Assembly (NCBI GenBank): GCA_031272205.1
Contig: JAISUH010000033.1
Coordinates: forward strand, 1 to 37,154
Source of the DNA: Dysgonamonadaceae bacterium
Lineage (GTDB): Bacteria > Bacteroidota > Bacteroidia > Bacteroidales > Dysgonomonadaceae
Direction: 5' to 3'
Length of the DNA stretch: 37,154 nt
Under the pieces are notes generated by a model. The model was given only the letters and a program-made list of their open reading frames with translations. It was not told the origin of the DNA and made no database searches. This document shows positions 15,904 to 23,834 of this stretch, in pieces. The position numbers and the translations under genes are program-made. How positions within the stretch are numbered: the stretch's first letter is position 1; every line of letters starts with the position of its first letter.

Positions 15904-18195
15904 CTAATACGGCGTGATTTCGCCGAAGTAACACCATGGATAGCTCCGGTAATGGGAACCTATCTCTACTTTCAGGTAACGTCCGCCGGCTTGCCGGGTG
16001 GTCGGATAGTCTAATTCGGTTTCCCACGATTGCGACATTTCGGGGATTTCGAGAACGGTAGTCCAGTCGTTGTTGTTGCTGCTGACAGAGAAACGAACAT
16101 GCCGGGGTTCGTTGCCGTGGTCGTCCTGACGGTTCCATATTTTGAACCCCTTGATAGCCGGACGTTCTTTGCGCATGTCCATGACGAAGGTTATCGGCAT
16201 CATTACGCCGATCTTGCTGTGCCAGCAGGTGTTTTTATTGTCGTCGAAGGCGTTCCGTAACGATGCGTCGTGCCCGTCTCCCCAGACGCCGCCGCTGTTT
16301 GAAACCTCTATCCATGACGATTTCTCCCAGATCGTTTCAAGCGTCGGAACATCGGTCATCCATGTGCATAGGTACGTATCGTTCCAGTTGTTGACCGAGG
16401 CGTAATCGATCATGCGGATGCTGCCCGTCGTCGATGGAACCACAAACTCCATGCGGGTAGAGGCAAGGGTCGGCTTCGTTTTCACCGCCTTAACGATATG
16501 GTTGATGTCGGCCTTTATTTTTACGGGCTGATTGTAATGTTCATCCGTATTCTCGTCGCGCGAAAGGACGATAGGGCCGTAAACGACGGCCTGACGGTTA
16601 TTGCCCTGTGGATTAGAACATTGCGACGAAAGCAAAAGGCGGCACCGCATCTCAAGGACTATTTCAATCGTATCACCCGCTTTCCATTGCCGCTTTATCG
16701 AGGCATAAGTTCCTGCCGTTACAGGCTGTGCGGCGCCGTTCACTTTTACGGAGGTGCGGGCGCTCCACGACGGGATACGCAGTTTTACATCGAACGATTC
16801 CGGCTTTTCGGGATTGACCTTGACAGACACTTTGCCCGATTGCGGGAAATCGGTTTCTATCGACAGGTTCAACGGATTGCCGGAAGGGGTTGTCATACCG
16901 ACCGTTGCCGCATTGTACAGGTTGATGACCGGCCCGTTTTTCGTTGTTGTTACGGCAACAAAAGGGATATAGGCCAAGCCCATCGGCCCGTTGAGGTTGC
17001 AGCAAGTAACGCGCAAATCGCCGAAATCCCAGCCCCATCCGGTATTATTCGTCTTATGCCCGTTCAGCAGGTTGCAGTAGCTGAACCCGTCGCCGTGGGG
17101 TTTCATAGCGCCGATAAGTCCGTTATAGACATAACGTTCGATCTCATCCATTGCGGCGGGGTCGCCGGTCAACCGCATCATCTGGCTGCAAAATTTCATC
17201 CATGTAACGCCCACGCAAGTTTCCATCATGCGTACAATATCGGGATCCGACTGTTCAAAAGCCATATTGTTCCAGCCTTCGCCGCCGATGCCGTGCCCCC
17301 CGCCGTTTCCCACAATCGTTATTTCTCTGTTTTTCACGTTGTTGAAATAATTTTGTATGGCCTGTTTGTATTTCGGGTCGCCCGTAGCACGGTAATACTC
17401 CACCAATCCTTCAAAAACGGAAGTCATCTCGTAGGCTTTGGGATACGGCAGTCCCATTTTTGCAGGCTCGACGTTGTTGATCGCCTGTTGAAAAATATTG
17501 CTTCCCTTCGATGCGCCGTTGTCAACGATGTATGTGGCAAATTCAAGGTAGCGTTTTTCGCCCGTCCGGTTGTAAAGTCGCATAAACGGTTCGAGCAAGC
17601 TACTCGATTCTATGCCCGTTTCGCTCCATCCCTGCTCCGTTATAGGCGCTTTGGGAGCGTCGCCTATTTGCGAGATGATGCAATCGGCCTGCCGTTTGAG
17701 ACTTTCAAGCACGCGCGGGTCGGGGTTTACCCATTGGTAATACTCTTCCAATCCGAGCATAGCGTATTTGCGTTCCCATAGGTCGCCGTTCGGGTCGTCG
17801 GGTTGCTGGTTGATGCGCACGCAACTGATGCTGCCGTTTTTTTGCTGCGTAGAGAGCAGGTCGTTAACGGTTGCATCGATCATCCGCTTCAATTCGGGAT
17901 CCTGTGTATAGCGGTAGAACATACAGGCCGAGCGCACCGCTTTTCCCCACATCTCGCCGAGCGCAAACTGTCGTCGGCCGTTGCGGAAGAAATCGGCCAT
18001 TTCGGCGTAGGGCACAACGCCTTTGTTCCAGTGTTCAATGAAATTTTGGATGTCGTTTTCGAGGAAGCCCGACAGCCGGATTGAGCCGGGCGGCAAAGGA
18101 AACTGTTGATCTTCAACCTTTAACGTTGCCTGCGCCAACAAACGGTTCGGCATCATAGCCAGAACAATAACAAGGAGTAAATAAATGTTTTTCAT
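15904..18195 (-). CDS. GH127-type (DUF1680) glycosidase with C-terminal F5/8 C (discoidin-like) domain
   Basis: The 763-residue secreted protein has a signal peptide (about 1-21). The (alpha/alpha)6-barrel region is recognisable from about 35 to 560. The zinc site of beta-L-arabinofuranosidases in this family (one Glu, three Cys) is present as E325 and C327 in METCVG and C398-C399 in VTCCN. A C-terminal module from about 625 to 763 (SWIEVSN ... AFDDNKNTCWHS ... FGEITPY) is an F5/8 C carbohydrate-binding fold. It probably removes terminal L-arabinofuranose or a related sugar from plant glycans; not all DUF1680 proteins share that activity. It starts 13 bp after the tex stop, so it may be read from the tex transcript. 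Confidence 0.87.
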   Translation of the reverse strand: MKNIYLLLVIVLAMMPNRLLAQATLKVEDQQFPLPPGSIRLSGFLENDIQNFIEHWNKGVVPYAEMADFFRNGRRQFALGEMWGKAVRSACMFYRYTQDPELKRMIDATVNDLLSTQQKNGSISCVRINQQPDDPNGDLWERKYAMLGLEEYYQWVNPDPRVLESLKRQADCIISQIGDAPKAPITEQGWSETGIESSSLLEPFMRLYNRTGEKRYLEFATYIVDNGASKGSNIFQQAINNVEPAKMGLPYPKAYEMTSVFEGLVEYYRATGDPKYKQAIQNYFNNVKNREITIVGNGGGHGIGGEGWNNMAFEQSDPDIVRMMETCVGVTWMKFCSQMMRLTGDPAAMDEIERYVYNGLIGAMKPHGDGFSYCNLLNGHKTNNTGWGWDFGDLRVTCCNLNGPMGLAYIPFVAVTTTKNGPVINLYNAATVGMTTPSGNPLNLSIETDFPQSGKVSVKVNPEKPESFDVKLRIPSWSARTSVKVNGAAQPVTAGTYASIKRQWKAGDTIEIVLEMRCRLLLSSQCSNPQGNNRQAVVYGPIVLSRDENTDEHYNQPVKIKADINHIVKAVKTKPTLASTRMEFVVPSTTGSIRMIDYASVNNWNDTYLCTWMTDVPTLETIWEKSSWIEVSNSGGVWGDGHDASLRNAFDDNKNTCWHSKIGVMMPITFVMDMRKERPAIKGFKIWNRQDDHGNEPRHVRFSVSSNNNDWTTVLEIPEMSQSWETELDYPTTRQAGGRYLKVEIGSHYRSYPWCYFGEITPY

Positions 18196-18208
18196 ACGGT
18201 TCGTTTTT

Positions 18209-20338
18209 TTATATCATACTCAATTGAATCCGTTTCCGGTTCAGATCCACCGAAAGCACGGTTACCTGCACGTGCTGGTGCAGCGAAACCACGTCCGTGG
18301 GGTTCGACACAAAGCGGTTGGCCAATTTCGAGATGTGTACCATCCCGTTTTCCTTGATGCCGATATCCACAAAGCAACCGAAATCGGTGATATTGGTAAC
18401 GATTCCGGGCAAAATCATGCCCTCTTTCAAATCGGTGATGTTGTGCACGTTGGCATCAAATTCCAAGACTTGCACTTTCGTGCGCGGGTCGCGGCCGGGT
18501 TTTTCGAGTTCCTGAAGAATATCCGAAAGGGTTTCCTGACCCACGGCTCCGCCGATGTATTTTTTGATGTTTATTTGCCTAATCAGCGCTTTGTTCCGGA
18601 TCAGCTCTTTCACCGAGCATTGCAGATCTTTGGCCATCTGTTCCACCACGGGATAGCTTTCGGGGTGCACAGCCGAGTTGTCGAGCGGGTTCTCGGCATC
18701 GGAGATGCGGAGGAATCCCGCACATTGCTCGAAAGCCTTTTCGCCCAATCGCGGCACTTTTTTCAGTTCTTTCCGCGAAGCGAAAGGCCCGTGTTCGGCG
18801 CGGTAATCCACGATATGTTGCGCCAGAGACTCGCCCAATCCCGAAACATAAGTCAGCAGGTGCTTGCTCGCCGTGTTGAGGTTCACGCCGACGAGGTTTA
18901 CGCAGCTTTCCACCGTTTGGTCGAGCGAGCGTTTCAACTTCGATTGATCCACATCGTGCTGGTATTGCCCCACGCCGATAGCTTTGGGGTCTATTTTCAC
19001 GAGTTCCGCCAACGGATCGCCCAGCCGACGGCCGATGGAAACCGCTCCGCGTACCGTTACGTCGTACTGGGGAAACTCTTCGCGTGCCGTTTTTGACGCC
19101 GAATAGACCGAAGCGCCGTTCTCGCTGACCACAAACACATCCACCTTGCGGTTGTAATGCAGGTTGGCGATGAAATACTCTGTTTCGCGACTGGCTGTGC
19201 CGTTGCCTATCGCGATGGCTTCGATGCGGTAGGTCGATACTAAGGCGCTGATTTTCGAAGCCGCTTTGCTTCGCTCGTTCTGCGGCGGATGCGGATAGAT
19301 GGTCTCGTTGTGCAACAGAGTTCCCTGCTCGTCAAGGCAAACCACCTTGCAGCCGGTGCGGTAGCCGGGGTCGATACCCAAAATGCGTTTTTGTCCCAAT
19401 GGCGGAGCCAGCAACAGTTGACGCAGGTTTTCCGAAAAGATGGCGATAGCCGATTCGTCGGCTTTTTCTTTCGATAAATGGGCAAATTCGGTTTCTATGG
19501 AAGGTTTCAACAGTCGTTTATAGGCGTCTTCCACTGCTTCGGCGACATATTTTGTCGTTTTGCCATTGTTTTTCAGGAATCTTTTCGAGAGGTGTTCGAT
19601 GCATGTTTCATCGTCGGGCGAAATGGAAACGCGCAGAAAACCTTCGTTTTCACCCCGCCGCACGGCCAAAATGCGGTGCGAGGGACAGCGCGACAGGGGT
19701 GCGGAAAAATCGAAATAATCGGCGTATTTCTCGCCCTCTTGCTCTTTGCCTTTCACCACTTTAGAAGTTAACAGGGCTTCGTGAGCGAAGCGGGTGCGTA
19801 CAATTTGTCGCGCCACAACATCTTCGTTCACCCATTCGGCAATGATGTCGCAGGCTCCTTTCAAGGCCTCGCCGGCGTCGGCTACCTCGCCTTTCACAAA
19901 AGACTGCGCTTTTGTTTCGGGCGAGCCGGACTGTTGTGTCATCAGCCATTTTGCCAAGCCCTCCAACCCGCGTTTGCGGGCAATCTCGGCGCGGGTTTGG
20001 CGTTTGGGTTTATAGGGAAGGTAAATGTCTTCCAATTCTGTTGAGTCCCAACAATCCGCAATCTTTTTTTCGAGTTCGGGCGTGAGTTTTTCCTGTTCGC
20101 CAATCGATTTCAGGACAAACTCTTTCCGTTTGTTTAACTCCATGAATTTCTCATTCCATTCTTTGATGTTGCCGACCGCCACTTCATCCAATCCGCCCGT
20201 GGCTTCTTTCCGGTAACGGCTGATGAAGGGTATGCTAGCTCCATCAGACAACAACGCGACGGTGTTTTCTACATTTCTTGCATTGATGCCGAGCGAGTTG
20301 GCTATCAACGATACGATAACAGACCTATTTATTTCCAT
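18209..20338 (-). CDS. tex: Tex family RNA-binding transcription accessory protein
   Basis: The 709-residue cytoplasmic protein has the Tex layout: an N-terminal helical region, a YqgF/RNase H-like domain (about 325-455, ILGIDPGYRTGCKV), helix-hairpin-helix repeats (about 490-560, ALLTYVSGLGESLAQHIVDYR type), and a C-terminal S1 RNA-binding domain (about 641-709, GIVTNITDFGCFVDIG). Tex is a broadly conserved nucleic-acid-binding factor linked to transcription and stress survival. Its length is somewhat below the usual 720-780. It diverges from radA across a 101-bp gap, and a GH127 gene follows 13 bp downstream. Confidence 0.94.
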   Translation of the reverse strand: MEINRSVIVSLIANSLGINARNVENTVALLSDGASIPFISRYRKEATGGLDEVAVGNIKEWNEKFMELNKRKEFVLKSIGEQEKLTPELEKKIADCWDSTELEDIYLPYKPKRQTRAEIARKRGLEGLAKWLMTQQSGSPETKAQSFVKGEVADAGEALKGACDIIAEWVNEDVVARQIVRTRFAHEALLTSKVVKGKEQEGEKYADYFDFSAPLSRCPSHRILAVRRGENEGFLRVSISPDDETCIEHLSKRFLKNNGKTTKYVAEAVEDAYKRLLKPSIETEFAHLSKEKADESAIAIFSENLRQLLLAPPLGQKRILGIDPGYRTGCKVVCLDEQGTLLHNETIYPHPPQNERSKAASKISALVSTYRIEAIAIGNGTASRETEYFIANLHYNRKVDVFVVSENGASVYSASKTAREEFPQYDVTVRGAVSIGRRLGDPLAELVKIDPKAIGVGQYQHDVDQSKLKRSLDQTVESCVNLVGVNLNTASKHLLTYVSGLGESLAQHIVDYRAEHGPFASRKELKKVPRLGEKAFEQCAGFLRISDAENPLDNSAVHPESYPVVEQMAKDLQCSVKELIRNKALIRQINIKKYIGGAVGQETLSDILQELEKPGRDPRTKVQVLEFDANVHNITDLKEGMILPGIVTNITDFGCFVDIGIKENGMVHISKLANRFVSNPTDVVSLHQHVQVTVLSVDLNRKRIQLSMI

Positions 20339-20390
20339 TTTCCGTTTCAGTCATCTCATGACCTTTAATATTTCCTTTGATCAGAAAACA

Positions 20391-20398
20391 CAAAAATA
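20391..20398 (-). promoter_or_regulatory. -7 element for tex
   Basis: The minus strand reads TATTTTTG, an exact TAnnTTTG match about 53 bp before the tex ATG. The nearest upstream TTTG is at an unusually long 26-bp distance. Confidence 0.35.
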
Positions 20399-20411
20399 CA
20401 AGAATAATCCG

Positions 20412-20419
20412 TATCTTTA
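20412..20419 (+). promoter_or_regulatory. -7-like element for radA
   Basis: TATCTTTA differs from TAnnTTTG in the last base and lies 20 bp before the chosen radA start. This supports the ATG at 20440, since the track's start at 20377 would lie upstream of it. Confidence 0.35.
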
Positions 20420-20439
20420 CTCATCAAAACAAGTTAAAT

Positions 20440-21807
20440 ATGGCAAAGTTGAAATCGGTCTATTTTTGCAACAATTGCGGTTACGAATCGCCCAAATGGA
20501 TGGGTAAATGCCCTTCGTGCGGTGAATGGGGGTCGTTTTCCGAAGAGTTGGTGGGGAATAAAGCCTCATCGAAACACGAAGATACGCGCTCGTTTACCGG
20601 CATTAAGAGCGATCCGCTCCCGCTGATAAATGTCCGCGCCGACGAAGAACCCCGCATCGATTTGCACGACGCCGAACTGAACCGCGTGCTCGGCGGCGGA
20701 TTGGTTCCTGCCTCTTTGGTATTGATTGGAGGCGAGCCCGGCATCGGGAAATCGACCTTGGTACTGCAAACCATATTGAAGTCAGGCAACATCAAAACCC
20801 TTTACGTTTCGGGCGAAGAGAGCGCCCGTCAATTGAAACTCCGTGCCGACCGCATCGGCATCGAAAACGATCATTGCCTGATTGTCTGCGAAACGAACCT
20901 CGACGAGATTTTCAAGCACATCAAAAACACGCTCCCGCAATTGGTCATCGTCGATTCCATACAAACCCTGTTTATGGACTCGCTCGAATCGTCGCCGGGC
21001 AGCATCTCGCAAATCCGCGAATGTTCGTCGGCTATTCTGAAATTCGCCAAACAGTCGGGCATCCCGGTCATCCTTATCGGGCACATCACGAAAGAAGGCA
21101 GCATTGCCGGCCCAAAAGTCTTGGAACATATTGTTGATGTCGTCTTGCAGTTCGAAGGCGACCAGCATTACATGTACCGCATCTTGCGCAGCATCAAAAA
21201 CCGTTTCGGCAGTACGGCCGAACTGGGGATTTATGAAATGTGCCAATCGGGGCTGCGCGAAGTGAACAATCCTTCGGAACTGCTGCTCGCTCAAAACCAC
21301 GACGGATTGAGCGGCGTCGCCATTGCTGCGGCTATCGAAGGCATCCGCCCCTTCCTCATCGAAACGCAATCGCTCGTCAGTACTGCGGCTTACGGCACGC
21401 CGCAACGCTCGTCAACGGGATTCGATATCCGCCGCATGAACATGTTGCTGGCCGTGCTCGAAAAACGCGCCGGATTTAAATTAGCTCAAAAAGACGTCTT
21501 TTTGAATATCGCCGGGGGCTTGCGCATCAACGATCCGGCCATAGACCTGTCGGTCATCAGCGCCGTGTTATCGTCGAATCTCGATATCGCTATCGACCGC
21601 GAGACCTGCCTCGCCGGAGAAGTGGGTCTGTCGGGCGAAATTCGTCCCGTGAACCGTGTGGAACAGCGCATATTGGAAGCCGAGAAACTGGGCTTCTCGC
21701 GCATCCTCATTCCGGCGAACAACCTGAAAGGCTTTACTTCGAAGGTGAAAATAAAAATCGAAACGGTGAAGAAAGTGGAAGAAGCCTTCCGGTTGTTGTT
21801 TTCGTAA
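20440..21807 (+). CDS. radA: DNA repair protein RadA
   Basis: The 455-residue protein helps process recombination intermediates and drives branch migration. The start MAKLKSVYFCNNCG is chosen because it places the family's N-terminal zinc finger (C10, C13, C24, C27) at its usual position; the track's start adds 21 residues upstream of the promoter-like element. Walker A is GGEPGIGKS (97-105), the RadA-specific KNRFGS motif is at about 252-257, and the C-terminal Lon-like domain follows (LNIAGGLRINDPAIDL, CLAGEVGLSGEIRPV). It diverges from tex. Confidence 0.96.
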   Translation: MAKLKSVYFCNNCGYESPKWMGKCPSCGEWGSFSEELVGNKASSKHEDTRSFTGIKSDPLPLINVRADEEPRIDLHDAELNRVLGGGLVPASLVLIGGEPGIGKSTLVLQTILKSGNIKTLYVSGEESARQLKLRADRIGIENDHCLIVCETNLDEIFKHIKNTLPQLVIVDSIQTLFMDSLESSPGSISQIRECSSAILKFAKQSGIPVILIGHITKEGSIAGPKVLEHIVDVVLQFEGDQHYMYRILRSIKNRFGSTAELGIYEMCQSGLREVNNPSELLLAQNHDGLSGVAIAAAIEGIRPFLIETQSLVSTAAYGTPQRSSTGFDIRRMNMLLAVLEKRAGFKLAQKDVFLNIAGGLRINDPAIDLSVISAVLSSNLDIAIDRETCLAGEVGLSGEIRPVNRVEQRILEAEKLGFSRILIPANNLKGFTSKVKIKIETVKKVEEAFRLLFS

Positions 21808-21837
21808 GTGCGCGCGTAAAAAAAACGAAGGCGCTCT

Positions 21838-21867
21838 TTTGCAACTCAAAAAAATATACTATCTTTG
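21838..21867 (+). promoter_or_regulatory. Promoter of the tRNA-Cys gene
   Basis: TTTG (21838-21841), an 18-bp spacer and TATCTTTG (21860-21867) match the phylum's vegetative promoter. Transcription should start about 15 nt before the mature tRNA. Confidence 0.7.
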
Positions 21868-21887
21868 CATCCACTTCCGTCAAAAAT

Positions 21888-21958
21888 GGTACCTTGACCG
21901 AGTGGTTAGGTAACGGTCTGCAAAACCGCTTACGGCGGTTCGAATCCGCCAGGTACCT
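21888..21958 (+). tRNA. tRNA-Cys (anticodon GCA)
   Basis: The 71-nt sequence folds by eye into a cloverleaf: acceptor GGTACCT/AGGTACC, a 3-bp D stem (ACC/GGT), anticodon loop CTGCAAA with GCA, and T arm GGCGG-TTCGAAT-CCGCC. The discriminator is T. The 27-43 pair at the base of the anticodon stem is an A-C mismatch. CCA is not encoded (CTT follows), so it must be added by nucleotidyltransferase. Repeat-rich accessory DNA begins directly after it. Confidence 0.93.
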
Positions 21959-22067
21959 CTTAACCGGTGTCTTGTTTCATTCGGATACTTTCTCCCTTAT
22001 TCCCTTATTTTTCTGATAAATAAGTTTACAAGTCCCGCCGAGGGGTGGCGCTTGGTTCGGGATAAGA

Positions 22068-22253
22068 GGCTGTCTCAAAAGCCCCGTCATTGCGTCCCGT
22101 GCTACGACACGGGATCTCACCCGCAATCTCATAAAATCTGTAATACTAAATAATTGTATATTAATCTTTAACAATTAGAAGGGGATTCCTGCTTTGGCTC
22201 CGCCGATTTTGCAATTCGCAGGAATGACGCAGTTTTCTACTTTTGAGACAGCC
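22068..22253 (+). mobile_element. MITE-like element, copy 1 (186 bp, 14-bp terminal inverted repeats)
   Basis: It is bounded by GGCTGTCTCAAAAG (22068-22081) and its exact reverse complement CTTTTGAGACAGCC (22240-22253), and encodes no transposase. A near-identical copy lies in the same orientation at 23388-23574, differing at a handful of positions. The ends look like those of insertion sequences, suggesting a non-autonomous element moved by a transposase encoded elsewhere. Similarity continues outside both ends, so the mobile or duplicated unit may be larger. Confidence 0.7.
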
Positions 22254-22333
22254 CCTTTAGCTGCCCCCGAAGAACTAAAAACTAAGAACTAAGAACTATA
22301 AACTATAAACTATAAACTATAAACTACCCACTC

Positions 22334-22368
22334 TTAATTCTCAATTCTCAATTCTCAATTCTCAATTC
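22334..22368. repeat. Heptamer array TCAATTC, 5 units
   Basis: It is the reverse complement of the GAGAATT/AAGAATT family, here inverted with the rest of the module. Confidence 0.85.
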
Positions 22369-22569
22369 TCACCCCCCCATTTTCTCCCTTATTCCATTAT
22401 TTATCAGAAAAATAAGCTGAGCGGGGGTGTATAGCCTTGGGCTACTAAGGGAATTTTGAGGAAGGTTCTTGGCCGCAGGCCATCCATATCCATAGAAAGC
22501 ACGGGGTTAAACACCGTTCAACCCCGTACGGGGGTGCATTGGTGGGGCGCCTTGCTTTCTATTGATATG

Positions 22570-22586
22570 AAAATCCCACGGATTTT
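22570..22586 (-). terminator. Possible terminator of the higBA pair
   Basis: A 7-bp perfect stem (AAAATCC/GGATTTT, loop CAC) lies 31 bp past the antitoxin stop. The T run on the minus strand is only four long, so the call is weak. Confidence 0.3.
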
Positions 22587-22616
22587 ATGAACTTGATTAA
22601 AAGGGATAAGCAATGA

Positions 22617-22922
22617 TCAAAATATCATTGAGTATTCAATACGGCAGCCTAAAGCATTCATAATTCGATAGAATGTTGAAATTTTAGGTTCTGTCTGACC
22701 ATGTTCCACTTTTGATATGTAAGAACGGTCAGAACCTATTCTCCTTGCTAATTCCGCTTGAGTGATTTTAGCCCTTTTTCTAGCATCTTCAATAATTTGA
22801 CCGGTATAGAACGCATAAGCCTTTTCTTCTGCATCCATCCGGCTTTCTGTTCCTTTTGCTCCGAAGCGTTCTTCAATGAGTGCACTTACATTGAAATAAT
22901 CATTATTTTCCTTTGCTATCAT
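22617..22922 (-). CDS. HigA-type antitoxin, XRE-family HTH protein
   Basis: The 101-residue protein has an XRE-type helix-turn-helix from about 45 to 95: ARKRAKITQAELARRIGSDRSYISKVEHGQTEPKISTFYRIMNALG. It should bind DNA and the upstream-encoded toxin, silencing both. The first 45 residues are acidic and have no recognised domain. Its start overlaps the toxin stop by 20 bp, typical of coupled translation in higBA modules where the toxin comes first. The pair sits between two direct copies of a MITE-like element. Confidence 0.85.
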   Translation of the reverse strand: MIAKENNDYFNVSALIEERFGAKGTESRMDAEEKAYAFYTGQIIEDARKRAKITQAELARRIGSDRSYISKVEHGQTEPKISTFYRIMNALGCRIEYSMIF

Positions 22923-23235
22923 AATATTCTTTTTTTAATTTTTTTGCTTTTTCTATTTCCGAAACGGGCGTTTTCTGTGTTTTTTTTTGAAATCCATTGA
23001 ATAGTATAACGATATATCCCTTATCAAAACAGAAAAAAATACGATATATATTACCCTCATATTCAATTCTCAATTCATATAAACCATCCTCTATTATCCG
23101 CATAAATTTTAAAGGCATTCGATCTTGTGTTTCCAATAACATAAGTATGTACAAAATTTTATTTTGTACTCCTTCATCCAAGCTGTCGAAAAACTCTTTA
23201 AAGTAATTTTTATATGAAATAATAGTCCTCTCCAT
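22903..23235 (-). CDS. HigB/Gp49-like toxin of the RelE superfamily
   Basis: The 110-residue protein fits the phage Gp49-like/HigB family: a central LYELRIEYEGNIYRIFFCFDKGYIVILFNGFQKKTQKTP segment and a basic C-terminus (EIEKAKKLKKEYY). Members are ribosome-dependent mRNA endonucleases that slow growth when the antitoxin is lost. Catalytic residues vary in this family and cannot be fixed by eye, but no truncation is evident. The ATG lies only four bases after a perfect -7 element, so the mRNA may have almost no leader. Confidence 0.83.
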   Translation of the reverse strand: MERTIISYKNYFKEFFDSLDEGVQNKILYILMLLETQDRMPLKFMRIIEDGLYELRIEYEGNIYRIFFCFDKGYIVILFNGFQKKTQKTPVSEIEKAKKLKKEYYDSKGK

Positions 23236-23239
23236 CGCA

Positions 23240-23272
23240 CAAAGATATAAAATGTTGTCAAACTATACAACA
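23240..23272 (-). promoter_or_regulatory. higBA promoter with probable operator
   Basis: The minus strand has TATCTTTG (23247-23240). Between it and an upstream TTTG lies a perfect inverted repeat TGTTGT-N8-ACAACA (23253-23272). That is a fitting place and size for an HTH dimer site, so self-repression by the antitoxin is likely. The -7 element nearly touches the toxin ATG (23235). Confidence 0.5.
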
Positions 23273-23387
23273 AAATGATCTGTTTTTTTAATTGTTCCTC
23301 ATTTATCCCGGTTATCCGAGTATCGTCGCCTTATTTTGACAGGGAAAAATAAGGGGAGAGGGTGGTGGCGTTTGGTTCGGGATAAGA

Positions 23388-23574
23388 GGCTGTCTCAAAA
23401 GCCCCGTCATTGCGCCCCGTGCTACGACACGGGATCTCACCCGCAATCTCATAAAATCTGTAATACTAAATAATTGTATATTAATCTTTAACAATCAGAA
23501 GGGGATTCCTGCTTTGGCTCCGCCGATTTTGCAATTCGCAGGAATGACGCGGCTTTTCTACTTTTGAGACAGCC
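23388..23574 (+). mobile_element. MITE-like element, copy 2 (187 bp)
   Basis: It has the same ends and same orientation as copy 1, exactly 1320 bp further on. The match includes about 20-30 bp of left flank (GGCG-TTGGTTCGGGATAAGA) and the right-hand GCCCCCGAAGAACTAAA block. Few differences are seen across about 240 bp, pointing to a recent duplication or recent insertion of the same element twice. It encloses higBA together with copy 1. The ORF 23312-23494 inside it is not a gene. Confidence 0.7.
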
Positions 23575-23690
23575 CCTTTAGCAGCCCCCGAAGAACTAAA
23601 GACTATAAACTAAAGACTATAAACTATAAACTATAAACTATAAACTATAAACTATAAACTACCCACTAAAACACCCTCTTTTGCACTTTC
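23575..23690. repeat. GCAGCCCCCGAAG block with ACTATAA heptamers
   Basis: After copy 2 come TTTAGCAGCCCCCGAAGAACTAAAG and a long run of ACTATAA heptamers to about 23660, closed by ACTACCCACTAAAACACCCTCTTTTGCACTTTCTA. The same closing sequence occurs at 29690-29730. Confidence 0.8.
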
Positions 23691-23711
23691 TACCTTCTAA
23701 TTTCTTAATTG

Positions 23712-23747
23712 AAAAAAAAGCCCCGCTGGTTTCACAACCTGCGGGGA
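23712..23747 (-). terminator. Rho-independent terminator of the fimbrillin-like gene
   Basis: The minus strand reads CCCCGC, AGGTTGTGAAACCA (which itself pairs GGTT/AACC), GCGGGG, then a C and a run of eight T. It lies about 88 bp past the stop of the 23835-26252 gene. Confidence 0.8.
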
Positions 23748-23834
23748 CTTGTAGCTTTGAAATAAACTTTAACGCCAGCTAAAAACTATATAAACTCTAT
23801 TAAACATCTTATTCTTTTATGTATTCTCTTTTTT

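Larger units (their letters stand above)
21959..22616. repeat. Repeat mosaic between tRNA-Cys and the toxin-antitoxin pair
   Basis: In order: a short CCCTTATTTTTCTGATAAATAAG piece, the first inverted-repeat element (22068-22253), a TTAGCTGCCCCCGAAG block, AACTAAG/ACTATAA heptamers (about 22270-22325), TCAATTC heptamers (22334-22368), and an inverted copy of the CCATTTTCTCCCTTATTCCATTATTTATCAG to GGCCATCCATATC module with its CAACCCCGTACGGGGG palindrome (about 22370-22567). The short ORF 21977-22174 is an artefact of the repeat. Confidence 0.75.

Noticed and set aside
16498-17781. Long plus-strand ORF of 427 residues
   Set aside because: It lies wholly antisense to the GH127 gene, which has all its family motifs. 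The antisense frame has no recognisable domain and is rich in His, Arg and Phe, as expected of a shadow.
18185-19096. Plus-strand ORF of 303 residues
   Set aside because: Antisense to the conserved S1 and HhH regions of tex.
21977-22174. ORF of 65 residues, repeated at 23312-23494 with an identical start (MLKINIQLFSITDF)
   Set aside because: Both lie inside the two copies of the MITE-like element. The shared protein start merely reflects DNA duplication, and the C-termini differ where the repeat ends.
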